From the NCBI GenBank assembly GCA_028285305.1, contig JANQPV010000013.1, positions 124,001 to 188,000 of the forward strand: a stretch of DNA of 64,000 nt, written 5' to 3'. The stretch is from Alphaproteobacteria bacterium. Lineage in GTDB: Bacteria; Pseudomonadota; Alphaproteobacteria; SMXP01. Under the pieces are notes generated by a model, which saw nothing but the letters and a program-made list of their open reading frames with translations, was not told the DNA's origin and did not search any database. Of this stretch, positions 25,060 through 33,257 are shown one piece after another (position 1 is the stretch's first letter; each line of letters starts with the position of its first letter). Made by a program: the position numbers and the translations under genes.

Positions 25060-25704
25060 ATGATGCGATTCATCAGAAGCCTTTTGGGATTGAACAATTC
25101 GAATTCAACGGCCCGTTCATTGTCACACCCGAGAGATTTGAGAGCGGGGGATTTCATTAAGTTCGGTTATCTTCCGCAACCGGATATAAGCGCAGGAACG
25201 TTCGAGGTCGCTCAAGTTAACACTTATATGTACGGAGAAATGTGCTATCCGGAACTTGTCCTTAAGGATGGCACTGGCCAAATCGTCTTTATGATGGTCG
25301 ACGAGGAGGACGGTGAGGAGTACATAGCCTTGAGCAAAAAAGTCCAAAAAGCGGATATGAATGAAATCATCAGTGCAACTGACATGCGTCAAGTGCTTGA
25401 GGAGAGTCGGGGCACAACATTCGAAAACAACAGCAAGCCCGAACACCTGTCAGAATGGCTTGTTGGCAAATACACAAAGACGGATCATGAACTCAAGGGC
25501 ACTTATGTCCGCGGAGATGTAAGATACCTATCCAATGAACAAATCGCGAAAAATGAACCGTTCACGTCCTACATATTGGAAGATAGCGACGGTGAATATG
25601 CATTGGAGATTGAAGCTTACGATAGCGGCGAGATAGAATTATGTGCGACGGTTTATCATGACATCAGTGATATTGATGAAATGTGGCCTTCTTCCAACGC
25701 TTAG
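25060..25704 (+). CDS. DUF4178- or DUF2491-like cytoplasmic protein
   Basis: A 214-residue acidic beta-rich protein: HPRDLRAGDFIKFGYLPQPDISAGTFEVAQVNTYMYGEMCYPELVLKDGTG, then YILEDSDGEYALEIEAYDSGEIELCATVYHDISDIDEMW. The pattern of a Gly-Asp turn followed by a two-stranded sheet recalls DUF4178; the position after PspA recalls YjfK (DUF2491) of E. coli. I cannot decide between them. No membrane segment. Two bases separate it from pspA, so it is in the operon. Confidence 0.6.
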   Translation: MMRFIRSLLGLNNSNSTARSLSHPRDLRAGDFIKFGYLPQPDISAGTFEVAQVNTYMYGEMCYPELVLKDGTGQIVFMMVDEEDGEEYIALSKKVQKADMNEIISATDMRQVLEESRGTTFENNSKPEHLSEWLVGKYTKTDHELKGTYVRGDVRYLSNEQIAKNEPFTSYILEDSDGEYALEIEAYDSGEIELCATVYHDISDIDEMWPSSNA

Positions 25705-25773
25705 AGGATCGGCTTAGGTATATTGAGGGTACTGCTCCAAGTTCTCTGTATACGACACACCGGTTAGTTGCGC

Positions 25774-26094
25774 ATGGCACAATCTACCAAGCTGAGTGAC
25801 GGCAAGGAAATCGCCAAGGCCACGCAAATTGCGTTCGAGTTGGAGCAACGTATAGCGAAGCGCATTCATGAGCTGGCCGCACAAAACGGGCTTACCCCTT
25901 CAAGTCAAATTCGTAAAATAATTGGCCTGTCCTACGCACCGCCGAAAAGACCCCGTCTGACGATTTCTCTTTCACAGGAAAACTATAAAGAGTTGGGAAA
26001 GCGTTATGATATTGATCCGCAGGACACAATCGGCATCAAGCGTGAGATTATGAACCAGCTGATCGAATATTTCGACGATGAGAAAGATACGTAA
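25774..26094 (+). CDS. Small ribbon-helix-helix-like protein
   Basis: A 106-residue protein. The N-terminal half (TKLSDGKEIAKATQIAFELEQRIAKRIHELAAQNGLTPSSQIRKIIG) and C-terminal half (RPRLTISLSQENYKELGKRYDIDPQDTIGIKREIMNQLIEYF) each read like a strand followed by two helices, so the protein may hold two RHH units or one RHH and a helical domain. It could be the regulator of the cluster, binding the palindrome at 23874, but that is inference. ATG 25774 has a weak ribosome site. It sits 12 bases upstream of DUF350. Confidence 0.62.
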   Translation: MAQSTKLSDGKEIAKATQIAFELEQRIAKRIHELAAQNGLTPSSQIRKIIGLSYAPPKRPRLTISLSQENYKELGKRYDIDPQDTIGIKREIMNQLIEYFDDEKDT

Positions 26095-26106
26095 CCGGAG
26101 TCAAAA

Positions 26107-26937
26107 ATGGTCGAAGCCTATCTCAAACCATTGGCCTTCTTGGTTGTCTATTTTCTATTGTTTTTCGTGGCCAAGTGGCTGAAAGAGATACTTACGCCAT
26201 ATCTGCTTGATGCGGAGCTTTCAGAAAGGGACAATCCGGCGATTGCTCTTGTCCTATGTGGGTACTATTTCGGAGTAGTTGCTATCTTTGTTGGATCGCT
26301 TCAAGGGCCGTCGCAGTCTTTGATCTACGACCTCGCAAATGTATTATTGTACGGCCTATTAGGATTGGCGTTCTTAAGTACGTCTCGCATTGTTAACGAC
26401 CAAATAATCTTCGGCAAGTTTAGCAATGCCGCCGAACTGGTAGAGAAGCAAAACCTGGCGGTTGGAGCGGTCCAATTTGGCACATACACCGCCACCGGAC
26501 TTATAGCAGCAGGGTCAATTACAGGGACCGGTTCAGTGTGGACTGCTGTCGTGTTTTTTGTTTTGGGACAGCTTTCATTGTTTGTCTTTAGTCGAATTTA
26601 TAATCTCTTCTCTTCCTACAACGTACACGATGAATTAGAAAACCAAAACTTCGCCGTTGGGATTGCAAAAGGCGGTTCACTGATCGCGTTAGGTGTTATA
26701 ATTTTCAACGGAGTATCAGGAGATTTCGTCAATTGGCGCGAAAGCCTGATTAGCTTTGCGATTGTAAATGCAATCGGGTTTGCTTTTTTGCCGGTTTTGC
26801 GGCTGTCCTTGGATCGCTTGGTCATTCCGAAAGTTTCCCTCAGCCGTGAAATCGTCAGAGACAAAAACGTAGGCATTGGTCTGCTTGAGGCTACCATCGC
26901 GATTAGTTTTGCGATGGTGCTAAACGTATTGCTTTAG
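26107..26937 (+). CDS. DUF350 inner-membrane protein (YjfL-like), two repeats
   Basis: A 276-residue protein with about eight hydrophobic helices in two similar halves. Each half has the family mark of an acidic residue and Asn before a buried Ala-Val-Gly: EKQNLAVGAVQFG (about 112) and ENQNFAVGIAKGG (about 178), plus ERDNPAIALVL near 40 and DKNVGIGLLEA near 257. DUF350 is a poorly characterised membrane family often found with PspA and band-7 proteins. Its position suggests it is the membrane partner of this cluster's PspA. The gene is tightly packed with its neighbours. Confidence 0.84.
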   Translation: MVEAYLKPLAFLVVYFLLFFVAKWLKEILTPYLLDAELSERDNPAIALVLCGYYFGVVAIFVGSLQGPSQSLIYDLANVLLYGLLGLAFLSTSRIVNDQIIFGKFSNAAELVEKQNLAVGAVQFGTYTATGLIAAGSITGTGSVWTAVVFFVLGQLSLFVFSRIYNLFSSYNVHDELENQNFAVGIAKGGSLIALGVIIFNGVSGDFVNWRESLISFAIVNAIGFAFLPVLRLSLDRLVIPKVSLSREIVRDKNVGIGLLEATIAISFAMVLNVLL

Positions 26938-26945
26938 GTGCAAGC

Positions 26946-27563
26946 GTGGCTTACAGATTTTCCGAACGGCATCTTCAAGATCGCTCGAACAAGCCAAAAG
27001 ACGGACAAGTCGATCTCTTTAAATTAGCAATCATCTTCGCTTTCTTCGGTGTGCTGAGCTTGATCACCGCCGCCCATTTTCGAGGCAAAGGAGACGAGGT
27101 GGTCAAACTATCGGGCGCTCCGGAAGATACAATCATACAGCAGCCCGCCACACCATTTCTTGTGAAACGCAACAATGAAGTGTTTGACATCAGCGTTCGC
27201 GCCAACCTTCCACTGCAAAGCTGGTCGTTTATTGAAGGGCAAATTCTTGATGCAAACCAAGAATACCTGTTCTCTTTCGGCAAAGAACTCTGGTTTGAAG
27301 AAGGCCGGGACAGCCAGGGCTATTACTGGAAACAAAAGGATACACAATACAGTCTTGATATTACGCTGCCTCAAACAGGTCTCCACCACGTTCAATTTTT
27401 GATTGACTCTGAGCAAGCCCCGTCGAACGTTCGAATAGAAATGTACCGGCAGACGGGAAGCTCGATTCCCCACTTCTGGTTTGGCGTCATTTGCTTAGTC
27501 ATAGCCATTTGCCTGAATGAACAAAAGAACTGGACCATATCAAATTTGATCAGTGACCTATGA
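26946..27563 (+). CDS. Membrane-anchored beta-domain protein of the PspA/DUF350 cluster
   Basis: A 205-residue protein with one membrane helix near residues 24-44 (LFKLAIIFAFFGVLSLITAAHF) and another near 178-194 (PHFWFGVICLVIAICL). Between them lies an extracytoplasmic beta-sandwich-like domain (DISVRANLPLQSWSFIEGQILDANQEYLFSFGKELWFEEGRDSQGYYW). I recall similar segments at the C-terminal end of long DUF4178 proteins, which would make this the missing half of the protein at 25060; this is from memory and unverified. GTG 26946. Its last bases overlap the next start codon. Confidence 0.62.
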   Translation: MAYRFSERHLQDRSNKPKDGQVDLFKLAIIFAFFGVLSLITAAHFRGKGDEVVKLSGAPEDTIIQQPATPFLVKRNNEVFDISVRANLPLQSWSFIEGQILDANQEYLFSFGKELWFEEGRDSQGYYWKQKDTQYSLDITLPQTGLHHVQFLIDSEQAPSNVRIEMYRQTGSSIPHFWFGVICLVIAICLNEQKNWTISNLISDL

Positions 27564-27796
27564 TGAGCAATCATACAAAAGCGGCTCTCGCTGCTATCAT
27601 CAGTCTAGCTGCAATTTATTTTCTGCTTCTGCCACTCGGTAGCAATGGCTACGGATATGCAGGATACTATGGCTACCACCGGGGCCCGTCGTTCCTCTAT
27701 TCCGGAAGCGCCACAACGTATCATGAAAGAGGCGTGCGCGACGGCAGTATCGGTGGCCCGGATTTTCGTGGTGGCGGTCCCGGCAGCGGAAAATAA
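27560..27796 (+). CDS. Small Gly/Tyr-rich membrane protein
   Basis: A 78-residue protein with one N-terminal membrane helix or signal (AALAAIISLAAIYFLLLPLG) and a Gly/Tyr/Ser-rich tail (GYGYAGYYGYHRGPSFLYSG; GGPDFRGGGPGSGK). No known domain. The ATGA overlap with the preceding gene and 17-base gap to the next support translation as part of the operon. An in-frame ATG three bases later is an equal start. Confidence 0.65.
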   Translation: MMSNHTKAALAAIISLAAIYFLLLPLGSNGYGYAGYYGYHRGPSFLYSGSATTYHERGVRDGSIGGPDFRGGGPGSGK

Positions 27797-27813
27797 GAAG
27801 CGGAATGTGAAAC

Positions 27814-29352
27814 ATGGATCCGGCGTTTCCTCAATCGCAAAAACGTCTTTATACGTTAATCTATACAGCGTTCATTGCGGGATTGTGCTCGATTGTCTAT
27901 GAACTGCTGATTGCCACGACAATTTCTTACTTCCTAGGGGATAGTGTTAAGTACTTTTCGATTACCATCGGCCTATATATGGCGGCGATGGGGGCCGGAT
28001 CCTATTTGTCGAAATACATAGACGGCAATCTGCTGCAGAAATTCGTTGTCGTCGAGCTCCTGCTCGGATTCTTAGGTGGAGCCAGCGTGCCTACCTTGTA
28101 TCTGGCATATGCGTATACAGAAAGTCTTATCCCAATCTATATCTTTCTAACCTGTGCGGTTGGATTTCTCATCGGGCTTGAAATCCCGTTTCTTGCCCGG
28201 CTAATGGAAGACTATAACAAGCTCAAGTTCAATATCGCCAACATACTGTCGTTTGATTATTTGGGCGCCTTAGTTGCAACTCTGTCGTTTCCATTTTTGC
28301 TTTTGCCCTACATTGGCGTTTACAAATCATCTTTGCTGTTTGGTTTGATCAACCTATCCCTCGGCTTCATTGTCCTGTTGGTATTCAGAGACGAGATCGG
28401 ACAACAATACCGTCAAATGCGGAATATCAACATTGTGCTTGCCATGTCCACGGCTAGCCTGATCGGCTTTTCTGGTTTCTTCCTACAAAACTGGAATCAA
28501 GCACTCTATGAGGATCGAATAGTTCACTCAGAACAAACTCCCTATCAAAAAATTGTCCTTACCAAACATAGAAATGATGTTCGTTTGTTTCTCGATGGGA
28601 ACTTACAATTTTCATCCGTAGACGAATATAGATATCATGAGGCGCTCATTCACGTTCCAATGTCTTTGTCAACACATCCAATACGTCGCGTTTTGCTGTT
28701 GGGTGCAGGGGACGGATTGGCCGTGCGAGAATTACTTAAGCACAAAGCAATCCAAGAGATTGTCCTTGTGGATTTGGACCAGGCGTTGGTCCAATTAGCT
28801 AAAAGCAACCCGCACTTGGTCAAGCTCAATGAGCGAAGCCTGTTTTCTCCGATAGTCCACATTGAGATCGGAGATGCATTTTCATATCTGCAATCAAATC
28901 AACGCCCCTTTGATTTGATTGTGAGCGATTTGCCAGACCCCAACAATGCGTCCCTTGCTAGGCTGTACAGCAAACAGTTCTTCCAACTGACTCAACGAAA
29001 CTTGTCGCCAGCAGGTCTTTTTGTGAGTCAGGCAACGAGCCCTTACTTTGCAAAAGAGGCCTTTTGGAGCATTTCCAAGACGGTCCGGGAGAGCGGCTTT
29101 CAGTTTACCCATCCTTATCAAGCTTCCGTCCCGTCATTTGGCAACTGGGGCTTTGTACTAGCGTCGCGCGAGTCTATCGATATTGCAGAGGCAGACTTAG
29201 AGATTGATACACGGTACTTGGAAGCGGATATCATTCCGCATCTGTTTAACCTTGAGAAGGACGTCATAACCTCGGATGTCGAGGTCAATACTCTAGACCG
29301 TCCGATTCTGCTGAGTTACTACCTTGACGGATGGCGAAACTTCGCTCGTTAG
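27814..29352 (+). CDS. Polyamine aminopropyltransferase (spermidine synthase) domain fused to a membrane domain
   Basis: A 512-residue protein. Residues 1-225 form about seven hydrophobic helices (FIAGLCSIVYELLIATTISYFLGDSV; ITIGLYMAAMGAGSYL). Residues 235-512 are a spermidine-synthase fold: TPYQKIVLTKHRNDVRLFLDG, EALIHVPMSLS, LLLGAGDGLAVRELLKH (SAM/dcSAM site), VLVDLDQALV, and DLIVSDLPDPN with the catalytic Asp region. The dcSAM it would need can be supplied by the SpeD gene in the same cluster. The membrane fusion suggests an amine or lipid-headgroup acceptor at the membrane rather than free putrescine (inference). Last gene of the cluster. Confidence 0.88.
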   Translation: MDPAFPQSQKRLYTLIYTAFIAGLCSIVYELLIATTISYFLGDSVKYFSITIGLYMAAMGAGSYLSKYIDGNLLQKFVVVELLLGFLGGASVPTLYLAYAYTESLIPIYIFLTCAVGFLIGLEIPFLARLMEDYNKLKFNIANILSFDYLGALVATLSFPFLLLPYIGVYKSSLLFGLINLSLGFIVLLVFRDEIGQQYRQMRNINIVLAMSTASLIGFSGFFLQNWNQALYEDRIVHSEQTPYQKIVLTKHRNDVRLFLDGNLQFSSVDEYRYHEALIHVPMSLSTHPIRRVLLLGAGDGLAVRELLKHKAIQEIVLVDLDQALVQLAKSNPHLVKLNERSLFSPIVHIEIGDAFSYLQSNQRPFDLIVSDLPDPNNASLARLYSKQFFQLTQRNLSPAGLFVSQATSPYFAKEAFWSISKTVRESGFQFTHPYQASVPSFGNWGFVLASRESIDIAEADLEIDTRYLEADIIPHLFNLEKDVITSDVEVNTLDRPILLSYYLDGWRNFAR

Positions 29353-29456
29353 CCATTCCTAGAAGAACGCCCGGTATCGTTCAAACTCGGCACTTTTTCT
29401 GTACCCAGAATGAGATCAAATTGGCACTCTCCTCGGTCCTTGCCAACAAGCAGAGT

Positions 29457-31043
29457 CTACCGTCCCCGCCGCCAGGCGCCAAAATAGAGCGAAGCCGCAT
29501 TCACCCCGCCATAGATCGCCATGCCGAGGCCAAGACAGGCATAGATGAACCACAAGCCTTGATCGTAGTAGGTGACCGCTACGTAGGCGGCTCCCACGGA
29601 AACCACAAAGCGTACCACCGTCCCGACCACCGGCCAAAAGACCGTACCGGCACCTTGAGACGCGAAAAACAGGGACAAGCCGATGCCCTGCAAAAAGAAG
29701 AGGGGACCGACGATGCGCAGATAGAGTTCGCCGGACTGATACGCCACCGGATCATCTGTGAAGAGGTTGATCCAGACGCCGGGAAAGAGTGCGAGCAAAA
29801 GTCCAGCGATACCGGTCAGACCACCCGCGCACGCGGCTCCGACCCAACCGATATGCTCAGCCCGCTTAATGTTCCCGGCACCGATATTGATCCCCACCAT
29901 AGACGTCATGGCTGTGCCAAACGCAAACGCCAAGGGTACAACGAGGAACTCAATGCGCGCGACGATTCCATACCCGGCGAGCGCTTCGACGCCAAAACCA
30001 CTGATAAGGCCGTTGATGATGGAAATGGTCGCAACCGTAATAAGGGGCGCCACGGAAGCCAGCGCGCCGATCCTGAATATGTCCTTAAAGAGGGGCCATT
30101 CAAAGTGAATCTCTTTCGTATTGAGTTTAAGGTCGGCATGCCCGCTTAAGAGGTGTATCGCGAGAATGGCGACATTCACAAACGCCACGGCAAGGACCGC
30201 GACGGCCGCCCCTTCAATGCCCATTTGCGGCGCGCCGAACCAGCCTAAAATCAGAGTGCCGGACAATGGGATTTGGATGGCCGCCCCACCTACCATGAGC
30301 GCGGCTGGAAACCGCATATTGCCCATCCCCCGGTAGACCGCACTGAGCATAGCGGCGGCCCACAATACAATGGCCGCGGGAAAGACAATACCCGCATAGG
30401 CGGCGGCATTTTTTGTTGTTTCCGGATCGACGCCGAAACTCGCCAGTACCGTTCCGCCGAGCAGAAGATAGAGCAGCGTAAAAGTCAGGCCACCGATGAA
30501 AGCGATGGCCAGCGCGTGCCAGATCAAGAGTTCAGCCCGGGGTAGGTCCCCTGAGCCGACGGCGCGCGCAATGGCGCTTGAAACAGCTCCGCCCAGTGCG
30601 CCGTTGGCGAGCATCTGCATAAGCATCAGTAAGGGAAACATGAGTGCCAGGGCGGCAAGAGGGGCGGTTCCGAGCCTACCGATAAAGGCGATCTCGGTCA
30701 TCCCCACGCTGGCTTGCACAACAAATGCGATAGCGTTGGGGCTCGCCATACGCACCAGCAAGGGAAGCGCGGGCGCCTCCAAAACCTCTTGTGTGATTGT
30801 TGAGCGCGCAGGGGCCTGAGGTGCGGACACCGCCGAGTCCGTATTGGTTTGCTTTATCGCCGGCGCTTGGACGGGCGTTTTGACAGGCACAAAAGAGCTC
30901 CCCGGTGAATCGGCGCACAATGGCGCGGTGGAGACATGGCCGTCAATAGGAGGGACGCGTGTGGGGAGCTGGGTTGCACCCAGGGGCTTAGAGCACAAGG
31001 CCCCTTTAGGTTGTGCTCCGTCCGACAAATCTACATATGACAT
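29457..31043 (-). CDS. MATE-family multidrug/metabolite exporter
   Basis: A 528-residue protein with 12 predicted helices in two MATE halves: PNAIAFVVQASVGMTEIAFIGRLG, GALGGAVSSAIARAVGSGD, and GTAMTSMVGINIGAGNIKRAEH in the second half. It exports cationic compounds by H+ or Na+ antiport. The first 90 residues are an unusual Pro/Ser/Thr-rich, presumably disordered extension before the conserved domain; the true start could be internal. No ribosome site decides. Single gene. Confidence 0.87.
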   Translation of the reverse strand: MSYVDLSDGAQPKGALCSKPLGATQLPTRVPPIDGHVSTAPLCADSPGSSFVPVKTPVQAPAIKQTNTDSAVSAPQAPARSTITQEVLEAPALPLLVRMASPNAIAFVVQASVGMTEIAFIGRLGTAPLAALALMFPLLMLMQMLANGALGGAVSSAIARAVGSGDLPRAELLIWHALAIAFIGGLTFTLLYLLLGGTVLASFGVDPETTKNAAAYAGIVFPAAIVLWAAAMLSAVYRGMGNMRFPAALMVGGAAIQIPLSGTLILGWFGAPQMGIEGAAVAVLAVAFVNVAILAIHLLSGHADLKLNTKEIHFEWPLFKDIFRIGALASVAPLITVATISIINGLISGFGVEALAGYGIVARIEFLVVPLAFAFGTAMTSMVGINIGAGNIKRAEHIGWVGAACAGGLTGIAGLLLALFPGVWINLFTDDPVAYQSGELYLRIVGPLFFLQGIGLSLFFASQGAGTVFWPVVGTVVRFVVSVGAAYVAVTYYDQGLWFIYACLGLGMAIYGGVNAASLYFGAWRRGR

Positions 31044-31194
31044 GTTCACATCTGTTATGCCGGCAAGCTTGGTTTTGAACGCTGAAGAATGAAGGGGATG
31101 GTTTGAACATTACCGACGCCTGTAAGCTCTATGCATCCTATCGAACGGCAGCGGTCCGTTCCTATATGCGCTCACGATTTTCGTCGGTGTGCCC

Positions 31195-32814
31195 TTACTT
31201 CAATTCAAACCCCTCGTATCCGCGCGCGGCCACCTCGTCGCACTTTTCCCGGTAGCGAGGCGCGCCGCCGGCATAGGCCAAGAATGTGCGTTTCTTATTG
31301 GGCAGATTGTGATTGACACCCATGAACCACGAATCGGCCTTGGGAATCAGCGTCATATTGATCATTTCGTAAACATGATCTGTCCACGAAGCGGCAGCCG
31401 CCTCGGTTGCTTCGGCGCACTCGTAATTGTTGTCCCGCATATAGGCGAGGGCATCGGCGACCCATTCGACGTTTTGTTCGATACAACGCGGAATATTGCA
31501 GAATGTAGCTGCATTATGGGGGCCAACCAAAGTGAACATATTGGGAAACCCCACTGTCTGCATACCCAAATAGGTAACCGGGCCATCCGCCCAGGCCTCG
31601 CGCAAAGTCACGCCGTTCTTACCGGTAAACTCGATCCGGTCGAACGCGCCGGTGATCGCATCGAACCCGGTAGCGCAAATGAGCACGTCTAGATCAAAGT
31701 GCCGCTCTCCAATCCGCAATCCTCGTTCCGTAACAAGATCAATGGGCGTTGCTTTCACATCGACCAGTTCCACATTGTCTTGATTGTAGACTTCGTAATA
31801 GTTGGTCTCCATCGGCACGCGGCGCATGCCAAACCCATGGTCCTTCGGACACAGCATTTGGGCCACTAAGGGAACATCGACCCGCTCCCGGATCTTTGTC
31901 CGAATGAAGTCGCTCATCATCTTGTTGGCGCTTTCGTCCAAGACAATATCTTGATAGTTACCCATCCAGATGGCGAATCCTGGCTTGTTATAGAGCTCTT
32001 CGAATGTTGCGTTTCGTTCGTCCTCGGGCACATCGACGGCATTGCGTTCAATCGATTTGTGCAAGAATGCGCCGTTAGATTCCGCGCACCGCGCAAAAAT
32101 TTCGTCGTACCCGGCTTTTATTTGCTGTTGCGTCTCTGCATCGATCGGACTGTTCATCAAGGGCGCGCAATAGTTGGCTGTGCGTTGGAACACCGTGAGA
32201 TGCTTTGCAGTCTTGGCCACTTCTTGAATAACTTGCACTCCGGTGGCGCCTGTCCCGATGACGCCAACCCGCTTCCCCTCGAAGGACACAGGCTCGTGGG
32301 GCCACTCCGCCGTGTGATAGGCCTCACCTTCAAAGGTGTCTAACCCCCTGATCGCCGGCCAGGTGGGCGCGGACAACGCGCCGATCGCGGTGATCAAGAA
32401 TTGTGCGCGCGCTACCGAGCCGTCCTCAGAAATAACGTTCCAAGAATTGGAATTATCGTCGAACGTTGCCTCTTTAATCCGTGTATTGAAGGTAATGTCT
32501 CGTCGCAGATCGAACTTGTCGGCCACGAAGTTCAAGTAGCGCAAGGTTTCCGGCTGCGCGGAAAAGTGCTCGCTCCATTCCCATTCGTTCAGCACGTCTT
32601 TCGAGAACGAATAGCCGTAGCTGTAGCTCTCAGAATCGAACCGGGCCCCGGGATAGCGGTTCCAATACCAGGTCCCGCCCACATCGCTTCCCGCTTCGAA
32701 CACCCGAGCTGTCATGCCCAGTTCGCGCAGCTTATGAAGCATGTACATTCCGGACATGCCCGCGCCGATGACAACCGCGTCAAAAAAATCACCTTGTGTA
32801 GGTTGGTCGCTCAA
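31195..32814 (-). CDS. Baeyer-Villiger-type flavin monooxygenase
   Basis: A 539-residue class B flavoprotein. FAD motif VVIGAGMSGMYML (from about residue 15), GGTWYWNRYPGARFDSES, the BVMO fingerprint FEGEAYHTAEWP (FxGxxxHxxxW(P/D)), and NADPH motif VIGTGATGVQVIQ. These identify a Type I BVMO of the cyclohexanone/steroid/phenylacetone group, which inserts oxygen next to a ketone to form an ester or lactone. The start is TTG 32814: a stop lies upstream and no ATG occurs before the FAD motif. It may share a transcript with the small exported protein at 32860. Confidence 0.92.
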   Translation of the reverse strand: MSDQPTQGDFFDAVVIGAGMSGMYMLHKLRELGMTARVFEAGSDVGGTWYWNRYPGARFDSESYSYGYSFSKDVLNEWEWSEHFSAQPETLRYLNFVADKFDLRRDITFNTRIKEATFDDNSNSWNVISEDGSVARAQFLITAIGALSAPTWPAIRGLDTFEGEAYHTAEWPHEPVSFEGKRVGVIGTGATGVQVIQEVAKTAKHLTVFQRTANYCAPLMNSPIDAETQQQIKAGYDEIFARCAESNGAFLHKSIERNAVDVPEDERNATFEELYNKPGFAIWMGNYQDIVLDESANKMMSDFIRTKIRERVDVPLVAQMLCPKDHGFGMRRVPMETNYYEVYNQDNVELVDVKATPIDLVTERGLRIGERHFDLDVLICATGFDAITGAFDRIEFTGKNGVTLREAWADGPVTYLGMQTVGFPNMFTLVGPHNAATFCNIPRCIEQNVEWVADALAYMRDNNYECAEATEAAAASWTDHVYEMINMTLIPKADSWFMGVNHNLPNKKRTFLAYAGGAPRYREKCDEVAARGYEGFELK

Positions 32815-32859
32815 GCTCTCATTCCGGTGAGCCCTGGTCGCTCACTCGGCCTCAGAGGC

Positions 32860-33201
32860 TCATTGAGAATTGAAAAGGTGGAATCGCGAGACTCTCAAGT
32901 TGCAACTGATTTCCCACGCCGCTCCATAGGCGTCCGCGTTATCTTCCGTTTCGTACGATTGTAGCTGGTCGTAACCAAGCGGGCACACTTCGCGTGCCGC
33001 TAGATCCAGCGTCTGTTGTATATCCCTTGGCGAGTGCTTGGGATTGTCGCTCACAAGCTCAAGCCGGTACATGTTGTCGGCGGCCCAATACATGGAGACA
33101 TCCGTAAAGTGCAAAGAGTCAGAAGCAGCCTGCGCGGCGAATGCACACACAGCCGATGCCAGTGACACACTTGTGACGGCAAGAAGTTTCGAAACCTTCA
33201 T
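32860..33201 (-). CDS. Small exported hypothetical protein
   Basis: A 113-residue protein with a clear signal peptide (MKVSKLLAVTSVSLASAVCAFAAQA) and a mature domain of about 87 residues holding two Cys (REVCPLGYDQL; WEISCNLRV) that may form a disulfide. I do not recognise the family; the spacing is reminiscent of UrcA-type proteins. AAAGGA lies eight bases before ATG 33201, ruling out a longer frame that would extend into the amidase gene. Confidence 0.68.
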   Translation of the reverse strand: MKVSKLLAVTSVSLASAVCAFAAQAASDSLHFTDVSMYWAADNMYRLELVSDNPKHSPRDIQQTLDLAAREVCPLGYDQLQSYETEDNADAYGAAWEISCNLRVSRFHLFNSQ

Positions 33202-33257
33202 GAAACAGATCCTTTGTTCATTCTCTTTGCCAAGAGAATCTTTTCGCCCCACATTCC

